From: Galaxea fascicularis
Taxonomy: Eukaryota > Cnidaria > Anthozoa > Scleractinia > Euphylliidae
DNA length: 64,000 nt
Direction of reading: 5' to 3'
NCBI GenBank assembly: GCA_948470475.1
Contig: OX419339.1
Coordinates: 3,085,489 to 3,149,488 of the forward strand
Of this stretch, positions 12,301 to 24,300 are shown one piece after another. How positions within the stretch are numbered: the stretch's first letter is position 1; every line of letters starts with the position of its first letter. Below the pieces are notes generated by a model, which was given only the letters and a program-made list of their open reading frames with translations, did no database searches and was not told the DNA's origin. Both the position numbers and the translations under genes were made by a program.

Positions 12301-15300
12301 TAACTAAACATCAACATTACAGTATGTTTCCCTTGATTTTGTGTTGTTTTGGTCTCATGTCCATTGTCTTCAAAGAACTAGTAAAATGGGAAAAGGAAAT
12401 TATATGCTGAAAGAAGCCTGTTCATTGATTTGTGGGAAATCCGTTTTATTGATGCCTTGATCTAAAAAACTAAACAGTATTTCCAGGCAGGGTTTTTAAT
12501 TTAACTGTTTAATGATATTCTCATGTTGAAACGTTTATACAGTCACATGATTTTTAAAGTTCATCATTGTACAAGTACATCTGTTTTTTTTTTTAATACT
12601 GCATGCTGTTTTGATTGCCATTGTTAGTGTCTTCTTTGTCCAGCATCTGGGAAAGCTTTTTATTTGGACAAGATAAAACTATTACCTACTTTTGTACTCA
12701 TGCTACATATTAACACAACACATTCGCTATCAGTGTCAACATGTAGTTTCGTGTTTTAGTTTGCACGATGTTCTGTCCAGCCAATCCCAATCTGATTATC
12801 ACGTGTTACTTATCTTTGTATTTCAGGGTTATACTCCTCTTCACTTGGCTGCCATGCATGGCCATGATAATGTGATAAAAATGCTGGTATTAGAATATGG
12901 TGAGTTCTTTATATAGATTTTATTCAATATCACCAGCATTTAAAGCGTATAAAGTAACCATGTTGTGGTTCAATTTTATCCTTGGTATCAATTTTATTTT
13001 CCTTTGAGTTTGAAACAAAGGGAAATAAAATTTAAATCAAGGGCAAAATTGAACCACAATACCCGCACTGTAATTTAAACATGCGCAAGTTTTGTAGGGT
13101 TTATGTCAATGCTGCATGCGCTTAAGTGTACCTCTTCATCTTACAGCACAAAAGTAGCCTTAGCCAGGCGGGAGAAGCGTAAGCCAAGCGGGATTCGCGC
13201 AAGGGCTTTTAATCAAGGCTTCCAATAAGAAGCAGGTGTATGCCCTTGTGATAGTAGGCGGCTGTGGTAATCGAAGCGGTCATTTCCGGCGGTGGGCGGC
13301 TTCTACTGAAAGCCCTCGAAAGGAGGGGGAGAAGGTCCGGAGAAGGCCTGAAACAGTTTTTTCTCCTTTTCACCCCATGCCCTCGCGCGAATCCCGCTTG
13401 GCTTACACGTGTACGTTTCTCTCGCCTGGCTAAAAAGAAACGGAAGCAACTGCTGCGCAAGGGGACAGAAAAGAAAAGTTTTACTCAGTAGGTTTGATTT
13501 CAATAGCCACTCTTCATTCAGGTTAAAATAAATCCACAGACTTAACATTCATCATGAAATAATCAGTATTTTGTATTAAAAGCTGAGAAAAGCACTTCAA
13601 GGAACGGAAAAGCACTTTATTTTCATCGATCACACCTGAGAATTTTGTTCAGGGGCTACAAAGGAGGATTACCGGCGTAATAAATATCACCAGAGGAAAG
13701 TTCTGTTCAACAGCGTTTTAAACAATGGTTACACTCAGGAATTCATCCTTAGACCAAACATTCAGAACCTTGTAGGGCGCGATAAACTAGCTTGTTCCAG
13801 GCCCTCAGATAGTGGAGGCGGGCGAACGAGACTGAGCGAGCAAAAAAATTGAGTGGGGACTGGGGGTAGCAGCCCCCTCCATTTTTTACCTCGCTCTGCT
13901 GGTACTGCTATCGTGCCCCGTTTACTATCTGAACATCTGGAACAGGCTACGATAAACAGGATCACAGGAAGTACTATTCAAAAGCTTTCGTATGAGTGCT
14001 CCCTTTAGCTAGAAACTCATCATAAGAACTTTGTGGAGCAGAGAAACAGCATCAGCGAAAAGTGGCCATTGATAGCAGTCACACACGATTCAGTATTTTA
14101 ACCGCAGACTCTAAGCTAAGAAAATAACCCAACAGACGATTTTTTAAAGGGGTAATAATCGTTTCTCTATTCTTGCATTTCATCTCTGAACATCTTTTTC
14201 ATTAATTTAGATGCTGATATAAACAGCCGTGATTACAGCGGGAAAAAACCAGGACAAGTGGCCAGAGATACGCTAACGATCGAGGCCCAAGGTAAATAAA
14301 CAAACCCAAATTATCTCATCCAGGTTGGGGGAGGGGTGGGGTTGGGATGGGGGTGGTGGGAGGGATTAAAGTGCCTATAACCCCAAATATTTTTTTCGCT
14401 AAAATAAATCTTTGCGCCTGTTCGAAACGCATTGTGGCATTTTTTTCCTTTTTTCAACAAATCTTGACTTTTTATAGGCTTCTAAACGAAGCATCGTTTG
14501 TTTCACGACCGAGTCAGAAGGGGCATGGGTGTATTCCTGATTTGACGATATTAACTCTTTGTAAACATGCATGCAAAGTAGATTGTGACGTCAAATCAGG
14601 AATAGACCCATTCCCCTTCTGACTCGGTCGCGAAACAAACGATCCTTGGTTTTTCGTAAGGTTTGAAGCCTGTAAAAAGGCGGGAGTTATTAAAAATAGG
14701 AAAAAAAGGCCGCTATGCGTTTCGAACAGGTGCAAAGATTCATTTTAGCGAAAAAATAATTTGGGGTCATAGGCACTTAAACACTCTCATGTGCTTCATA
14801 CTGGGTAGCCTGTGTTGCAATTGCATCTCATACAGGTTGGAGGAAGAAGTTATATTCTTAATTTTATGCAGTAGACTATCATTCCATCTTTCTATTTGTA
14901 TCCTGGGTTTCCTGCAACGGACTGCCGTACACTGTACATGTATAGTATAGTGGGGAATATTACAACTCCAGCTATTTACTTCATGTTGAGTACCTTTCAT
15001 GGACTAACATCCCGTCCGGCGGGGAGTGAAAGTACCCTTTGTTTCACCACTCTGGGTATCATGTGATGAACCGTCATCTCACCCAGCGGAGAGTAGCAGT
15101 GTTCCAAGTTGCTTCAGGCTGGTTGTCTTATGATCCACTAGCATCCCATCGGGAATGAAGAGGGAGTGGGGTTGTGGGAGTAGTTGTAGGACTTTCTATT
15201 CGCTTGATTCCGTTATACAACAACCGATGTTTGCAATAGGTTTTAGAAAAAAATGCATCGTGGGCGGCTCAGCTTCAAACTTTTCGAGGACTTTTAGACC

Positions 15301-18300
15301 TGATAGGCACCGTGTTTATGCCTGCAACCAAGTGTCTATGCGTATGTATGCACGATTTGTGCGTAAACGCGCACACTAAGTCAGCAACCCCTTTTCAATA
15401 TTTTAATAGACTCGAAGTGCGACTTTATGTCTTCTTACATTGCCGTAAAACCAGCGCGTTTGACGATCTTTTTTCTGTATGCTATTATAACAGTCTCTCC
15501 TTATTTTGCTTATCAGTCCTGTTTCGTTCATTTTACAGCTCTGTTGGAACATTTCCGGTCGCATTCAGGTAGTAATCAGTTAAAGCGGGAGCGACATCGC
15601 TTCTGGAGGTTTTGTGTTTTGATATAAGGGGCGGACCATGTTATTTTTGAAGGGGCGAGGGGGCTGGTGGCAACAAAAAAACTCTGTTGATTTTCCTTAC
15701 ACCTTAGTGATCATGCGTGTCAGTGGAAAAACTTGAGAGTCAGTGAACATTGTTTGGTGGTTTTAGCTGATGTTTTGGCAGCTTGAGTGGAAGTCATGAT
15801 CCGAGTCAAATGACTTATTAGTGTTCAGAAAACAGACTCGTGATACAGTCTAGGTGCAACTGAAAGCTTTACTTGATTGTTCTTTTTTGTCGGTATTTGC
15901 CACTCCAGCCACCACCTATCCTCAAAATTAATATTGTCCGTCCCTCACAGTGTGAAAGTGTGACCACTTTTAAAAGCCAGGGCCGAACCGGTGTTCGAGA
16001 AAACTGTAGTTTCGAAGGTAATTCGTGTTACTTTGCAACGGTTTTGTTAACTCAAAATATTTCCCCTCAGCCTCCTTGACGGCCAATCTTCAAGACGTTT
16101 CGCTACTTCTTAGGGTCACACTTTTGTACTAAAACTATGTACTTGTCTTGTCTTTTTAAGACGAATGGTTGTATGCTTTGGAATTGCTTTGTGTCTGTTG
16201 TTAGGTTACACCACTTGGTTAAGTTTTTGAGTCAATTCTCACATATGTTACGTTCTTCGTGGAATGGAAGATCTGTAAAAAAGTGGGTTTTTCTGGCTTT
16301 GATAATCGTTTAGTGACACAGCGTCACGTTGGCGTCCTTGACTATTCAAAGAACAACCGCCTCGGAGAGCACTATTTGTCGTGGGATTTATGCAACGCTT
16401 ATTTGGTGTTATTTTAAGTCATTTTTCCCCAACATCCCAGTTGATGGAATGCTCCATTTCCTAAGTAGGCAAATTGGTTTTACAAAATGTATCAAAACCT
16501 GGCTTGTGCGTCATTGTAAGCTTCTCTATACGTCTTTACAACGTGCTGAGATGTTTTCTTCTCGCTACCATGGAAATGTAGACGAGCCCGCGAGTCCAAG
16601 CAGACGATACAGCGGTTTTTTCCGGACTGGGTTAATGCGCCTGAGCCTGCGCACCAAGAGAGATAGAAGTAGCAAACACGAGTGACATTTAAAATGCCAT
16701 CAAGATTTTTCTTCCATCATGCATGACATTGATCCATAAGGGATGTGGTAAATGTGTTAATACGTTTGCGAGAGGTTATACATATATGACACCGTTTTCG
16801 TTGGCGCAAAAACTTATACATGGTCCACTAACAGTTGTAAGATGTTTTTGAAAACGTTTGTGTCAATATAAAATTTATAATGGTGGGATGGAAAAAACAG
16901 TAGAGGATATCTTTTGAAAATTGTTACATGTATAAAGATTTTATCATGGCTAAGATATAGTATACAACTCCAAGCCGTTTATGAATACCTGTTTTATAAG
17001 CTAGAGGAAAATTATGTACTTAACACCATATAGACAGCAAGTACAGACACATGTAGTCAAAAAATAGGATTATCGTACACTGTTGTGTAAAGTTTATTGC
17101 TTCTCCTGTTTGACCGTACACACGCTGATTCAATTCGATACTGATCTTGTGGCTTAATCTTGCATTATCCTTAACATTTCTGCACCAGCTGTTCACACAA
17201 ATCGTATTTTCCTTGTGTTACCCTCAGTTCACATAACGTGTAAAGTACTAAGAAATACTGCTGGCTGTTTGCTGTCAGTTCCTGACCAGAGTCCCTGCTG
17301 CTTTCCGTCAAGCAAGGCGCAAAGTGCGCGCTCTGGAGGAGATGTACTGACACGGTTTTTGTTGTTCGTTCTCTACGTAGCGTTTTCCTTTACTTTCAAA
17401 CACTTCCGTTCATTAAGCATTGCGCCGGAGACAGCACAAATTTGGAGTACCAGTGGGAAATTGACCACAAAACAAACAAACAAACAAACAAGCCAACAAT
17501 TTCCAAAACCACAATTTTGCAGTATTTAAGGATTAACCCTCACCACGTAAATGGAAGAGAGTTTTCCCAAAACCCATCTCTTAAACGCCGGTGTACTTTG
17601 AGAATCAAAGAAGAATCATTCCTTTCCAACAAATATGGATAGAAAATTCAGTTCTCTTTCATCCTGGAAGGAAGAAGGCAACTAGCAATGTGCAAAAACA
17701 TAATGAAAAACCTGATTAAGTCTTGTTTTTCTGCTGACATGGCAGCATATAGTCACAAAAATTGGTCTGTAGAAATGGCGATATGTACCCAATAAGAAAC
17801 ATCTACGGCTGATGTAATAAAACCTACGGGATTGACTAATTTGCTCTCTGCAATAATGTTTTTAAGAAAACAAAGCAGAGTTTGAACTGTAATGTCATGT
17901 CCGGAAAATGTTCACTTGATTGCGACTGGAAGGAAATAAGCAATTTCACTGTTACCCAGCATTCTTTGTGGGTGGTGACACACCGCCTGGTTCCCAAACA
18001 TACGCAGGACCAAGGTTTCAACGTCTTGTTATCTTGTTGCGTTTCTGTTACCGGGTTAGCACTGAGCTACCAAAAAGCATCTAATCAAGATACTCTTTCT
18101 TTTATAAGAACCTTTTTCATACGGACTTTGAGGCTGAGATTTGCCAAAATATTACGAACATACCCAGGTTAAGAGTCAGTGAGAACGTCTTAATTTTGCT
18201 CATTTCTTATTGTTGCGTTGTGAACCGCTGTGGTCAATGCTCTTTGTAAAGCCTAATTTACTAAGAGTTGGTTGACGCGACATCTTGTTCGCAACATCAG

Positions 18301-21300
18301 AGTAAGCGGCACAAGAATGTGGTCAAGTCCGCATTGTTTTATTGAAATACTATATCATGTAACTTAAGAGCATCTTAAAAACTTTTTCAGGCTCAAATCG
18401 CAAAATAAAAATGACGGTCGGCCTCTGATCCAAAATTTAAGGTTCTTATAGAAAAAAGAATCTAACAAGATAGCAACACCAAATAAAGGTGATAGGTTTC
18501 CGATCGATATCATGAAAAGGGGCCAAAAATTCTCCATAATTTACTCGTTCTGAATTGTTTCTTACCTGTTGTAAAAACCAGTAGGGTTTTGGTAATATTA
18601 GTCTACCAAATTGAATTTAACCCGCGCTGGTATTCCGAGCGGCCAGCCACGTCAATGAAACAGCATATGACAATGTTCCACGGTTTCTGTTTTGTGTATG
18701 TTTTTCCGTACGCCTCATTGGTAGATTTCGCTGTGCCAAAGCAAACAGCACTAAGGAAACTTCTGTTAGTACACTTACTGCCGGTTGCGTCACTACGACT
18801 ACGATAGACGAAACATTTACGCCACTTTCAGTTTTACCTTCAGCTTTCCTTTCAGTATTTCTCACAGCTATATTTTGTAGTTCGTAAGGCAATTCAATTT
18901 GTTTTGACTGTTCTAGCGAAACGTGGCAGACAATTCCAACTTTGTTCTCTGAAACATAGCAGCGCTAAAAGCCTCAAATATCACTGCCCTCTTGTTGTGT
19001 ATAACAGCTCGATAGTCAGTAGACTTTGCTCTGAAATGTCACGGAAGCTGTTTAATCCTCTTTTCCTTTCTATTTTCTGGTCAGCTGATTTCACTTCGGT
19101 TTCAAGGCATATTTGTTCCAAGACAGACTTGTACCTGGAAAGCTAAGAAGGAAGTTACAAATTTTTTGCCACTTCAAGTTTTTGGCCCGTTAGAACTGTA
19201 TTTTAGAAAAACAGTGAAACTCCACACTTATCTCATTCAGAAGGCAGCATTTTGCAAGGCGTCTCTATATACCACCATTGTCACAGAAGAAGCCAGTTTC
19301 ACCGTGTCGTAGGCATATTCTTTGAAATAGCTCGATGGTCTAAACGCATCATGTGACTGCAATATGCCCCTGCTTAACCGGGGAATAACTTAGCTTACGG
19401 TGCAAATACGTGTTGCGAAAAATATTTAAAGGATAATTATGACAATCGCCTCCATTTATTTTTAAAAATGTGCTGTTATATTTGTCCTTGGACATTATCA
19501 GCTCCTCGAAGCTCACCATTTTCCCTGAGCTTCGCTCTCGGAAAACCATTCGCTACTCGGAACAGCTAATATCCGAGCATATTTTCGCGTCAGTTGGAGA
19601 ATATTGTTTCTATATTCCAAGTTAACCGAGTTACTTGCGGTAAACTCGGCAGTAACCCAAACGCTTTTGACACATATGTGCTTCAGTCGGATTTCCTCTG
19701 CCAAACTTGCGCCGACGGAAATGTTGCCAGCCACGCATTCAAGCCAACTGTCACTAGTCTATTAACTTTGAAACTCTTTGAAGGAGTTTAGGTTCTCATC
19801 AATCGTCATTGAGCCTTTCTTGTTTGTTTCGTTCTCAATGCAAGTCATGCTAGGAAAAGTCTGCTATTCAGTGCAAAACATATTGTGTTTTTAAACCTGT
19901 GGTGTTTTTATAAAAAGGTATTTAAAATATAGTGTTTTTAGAAATCAGGAATTATATTGCAGTTGGGTTTGCACTGATGCTTATCAGCCCTGCTGCTTCC
20001 GTTATTACTGAATTACAAAGTCTCTTACCTCTTTTCTTATGATGCGCTTTATTGCCCGTATACCAGAATCAGAATACACAAAGTTGTTACCAAAACGTTA
20101 TCGCAAGGCGTTTTTGGAGTTATCGGAATCAGGGAAATTTCGCACGTCGCCAAAACTTTGCTGGCGTGTCTTGTCAAGTTGATCTCAAGCTGACACCGTT
20201 CATTTCTATTCGGGAGTACGGCCAATCGAAGGCGGTGTTAACTGAGCAAATTTCATAGTTTTATATATATTCGTATTTTTATAGTTTTATAGTCTTCTGA
20301 TTATTGTGTTACATGGATGTTGTTTCCTTTGCAGACTCAGATTCGTCTGGTTATGGATCATTGTACAGCAAATATGGCTCAACAAGTTCCACGCCCAGCA
20401 TCATGCTAGCAAGCCAGTACAGCAACAGTGAGAAAGGCCCTAAAAACGACGCCTCTGAAGAGAAAGCTCGATCAAGATCGGTAAGGATTTATGGTTGAAA
20501 CGTTTGGTGGTTTAATTCGTTGATTCACTGCGTTCTTGCAAGCTTCTAAAATCTTTTATTAAAGCAAGCAGGCAAGTAGTCAAATAAACAAAGAAACAGA
20601 CGAATTTTGGTTGCGAGGGAAATGAGGCCAGAGCAAAAATAAGAAGCAAAGGGGGAGGGGAGGAGGAGGAGGTTTCCTTTTTCCCTCCCCCAGTCGCATC
20701 TCTGTTTTGCTCTCACCCCATCCCTCGCGCATCCAAAATTCGGAAATGGACTTTCGCGGGCTGAAAACCCTACCGAAACGCTAGCTACGAAGTTTGGTCG
20801 GTTTTCGCTTGAAAGGTTTTGTTCAGGAAGTCATCAGGGCCCTTTGTGGGAAAGCCGACAAAATGTTGAGCTCCTTTCATTTGAAGACGATCTTCGTGTT
20901 TCCTTCCTATTCCTTGTCACTTTATACCTACTCTTTTAATTATAACAGCTATAAGGGAAATTTCGGCGCTCTTCGATGCCCTCCAGAGCTCTTCGGTGTG
21001 TTTCTTCTCCAGCTGCTCATGCAAATTACATTTCTTCCAATCACCCTCATTTGAGTACCGGACATTAAGAATCACTCCTGTGTAGAATGTGAACCGGAAA
21101 CACAGGAAGCCCGTATAGCTATTTATAAGCTTTATAAGCTACTGATACTATTACAGTGAAAAAGAAAAGATTTACCTGTGGCGCTGTTTCTTTCTTTGGC
21201 CGTTTTGAATTGGATCTGCATTAGCGCGAAGACGGTTTCTCCGTTCGAATTCAATACACGTTTCTCAACGTCTCATATTGCAAGTATTAATTATTAACTA

Positions 21301-24300
21301 TTAACAGTTAACACTGCAACATGAGTTAATGTCTCCAGTTTCCGACGCTTCTGAAGCAATTGTATTTTGAAATCGAACGGACTATTAGCCAGCGAAAGAT
21401 CCGAGCTCGCTAGAAAATTGTTTCCCGCGCCGTGGGGGAGAAGAATGCTGCAATTTTCGTGCGTGTTATGGTCTTTCTCTTGATTTACTATCCAGGAGAA
21501 AATGGAGGGACCACTCGTGCTGTAAGCTCAACAAAGCTGCCGAGTAGCTAGTGTGAAGCTAAAGGAATATTTTTTTGACTATACAACATACAGTCGATCC
21601 TCTGACATGACTTCTTTATGTCTGTAGTGTATGGGCGCTTATCATTAGTCAGAACTGTCATTGGTCAATTTTGCGGGTCACATTCTAATGTACGGCCCGC
21701 TAAATTTAAAAGTTTCCTTCCCGAGCGGTCGATTAACCTCAGAGATATAATAAATATATGTTACTAACCTCGTTTTCTCGATCTGTACTGTAAGTTACGG
21801 ACCGAGTTTTTTCCCGTTGATTTATTGCCCGCGGTGGACGGGAAAAAACTCGGTCCATAACTTATAGTACGGACCGAGAAAACGAGGTTAGGAAGAGGTT
21901 TTGCCACTATTCATCAGAATTGTCCAGCCAGATCAGTTTATTTCTACATAGTATGCATAGTAGTTATGAGTTTTTAGCGAAAACTCTCGAAAGGAGCCTG
22001 GTTCACTTTCAAAATGACTGGTTCTGCTGTTCTTCCCCAGTTATTTTATAAGATTTTGTTATTTTTGTGATGCACAGTTTGATTTAGCCGGGCTCTTCGT
22101 GGGTCTGAACGTTTAACCTTGCATTCAACTATAAGAGCAAATATCCATGAAAGTCCGAATCCAGTAACATAATTTTTCACAAGAGGGGGTGGGGAGGGCG
22201 GGGAAATTGTTTCCGGACTGTTCTGGCTGTTTCATACTTGTTAGAGCCTTAGATTGTTCTCGTGCCTCTTGCCGCACAGCAAATATTGCTTTGAAAGTTG
22301 TTATTGCTGCGCCCCGGCATGAATGTGTTTTTTTCGTTTCTGCAGTAAGTAACTGTGTTATGCGCGCAGTGTTGGTCATATCCACAGCAAACCATGGTAG
22401 CTCGCACTGCAGCAGTGCAACAGTTTGTGCAACGAGATGCAGCAAAAATGACGATAGCTGCACTACATGCACTCCGGTTGCACTCCCCGTCGCCGGGCCA
22501 TTACGTTGTTGCTAGGGTATTGGGAACGTAACTCCGACTTTTTTGTAAGCCAGGCCTTTTAATTCTTCATTTACATCCACTCGACCAAAGATTAATCCTT
22601 CCCAACGGATTCAGTGGCTTGTGCGTCTTATTGAAGACCAGGGGAGCTTAAGATTTGGAAGTAAAGACCGTTGTTTGTATAAAAGTTATAAAATAACTTG
22701 ATAGCTACTCTAACAATTTACAAGCGTATAGTTTGCTTAAACGGCAAACTCCCCAGAATTCTCATCCTCGGGGACCCAGGGGCCGATAGTCGGGATGGGG
22801 CGAAGGACTAGCAAACGTTTGCTTGTAATTCCGTGTTGACGAACACAATATCATGTTGTGAATTTTAAATATACAGTTATCTTGGTCTTTTGCTACTGGT
22901 AGAGTAAAGCCCTTTAACTTGAATTTGGCAGGGATCAAGGAATCTTTGGCATCCGTCTGTCTCGGGAGGCAATGGAGTTAGTGAATTCGGTGGCTCGGTA
23001 GGATAGGTGATGGTTTATTGTTTTGACGTTCTGACCCTGTTGGTTCGAACCCTGTGGCTGCAGCGCTTGTTCTTACTTAAGTTTCAGTCTTAAGTGCACT
23101 TGAACACGGATTTGTAATCGATGCTTATCCTTCGCCCCATCGCGACTATCTGCCCCTGGGTCTCCGAGGATGCAGAACGCCTTGTCTATTCTATCGCAAC
23201 CATCTTGAGGGGGCTTCTTAACTTTTGAACACATTTGTGAGCTGCTAGTGAAGTCGAGTAACTTGCTCTTTGTTGTTGGAACGTTTCCTCTCAGAGCACC
23301 TCAGGTTTTTCATTCAGTTTGACGCATTTTCGATTTCCTTCCTATTATTAAACTGGCTTCCTTTTTTTGCCTGTGCAAATTAATGAAGGATGAAGAATTC
23401 ATCCTTTTCTTTCTGCTAGTACTAAATATAACGTCCTCCGAGTGTCGGGCGAGGTTTGAGATTTTTTTCAGTTTTGATATCAACCCGGAGCTTCTATTTC
23501 GTATAGGAGGAAATACGTTTTTGGTGCTGTTTGAGAAACAGTTTCGTTTCGATGCATGTCTCCCTAATGACTTGCAAGTTCTGAGAGAATTGAAATGGGT
23601 ACGACTCATTTACACTCGAACGTACAATATTACCACAGAGTGTTCTAGATGGTATATTTTATACTCGTGGAGTTAGTGGTTTCCATCCTGCAATATTTTG
23701 ACGTCGTAATATAAATAACAGGCAAATTATGGGTTAATTTCCTTATGTCTTGGTACACTTGGATAAAAGCAAAGTCCAGTCTCCGAATTGATATTTTCCT
23801 GATCTGTCTGAGCATCAAACTTGATTATTTAATCGTAGTGTTTTCTGAATCTTTCGAAATAAACATTTCAAGTGTTTCGCGGCCATATCAAGATCGAGAT
23901 TTTTAAAATTTTTCCAAACATTTTGGTTAATTTCATGTGTAGTATGTTGGTTAAAGGTGTTGAAATGTTTCTCAGTTTTACCACTTGTGAAGCGGAGAAA
24001 AAGATCTCGTCTTCAGACGATTTCTTTTTATATGAGATTGAATGGTTGCCTTAAAACACTGAACAGGGAAATAAATTATTGACACCTTGGAACCGAAAGA
24101 GATTGCCTTAAATTTCTGATCATTTTGTTGGAGAGGGAACTTAGTTTCCACAAATTTTGTCTTTCCTTCGGCTTTTTCTTTGTAAATTATACCTACCTTA
24201 ATGAAAGTACATCGGAAACCCTGGCAAGGAGTGAATCATCTTGTTTGTCGAATCTAACGGTGGTAGTTTGTACAAATTTCCTGCTGAAATCGTTGTTTCC

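Noticed and set aside
16329..16685. 118-residue frame in a SOWAH intron
   Set aside because: No recognisable family, no splice context, and the SOWAH frame closes without it.
22986..23060. tRNA gene
   Set aside because: Promoter boxes are present, but acceptor and anticodon stems do not form; better explained as a SINE or captured promoter.
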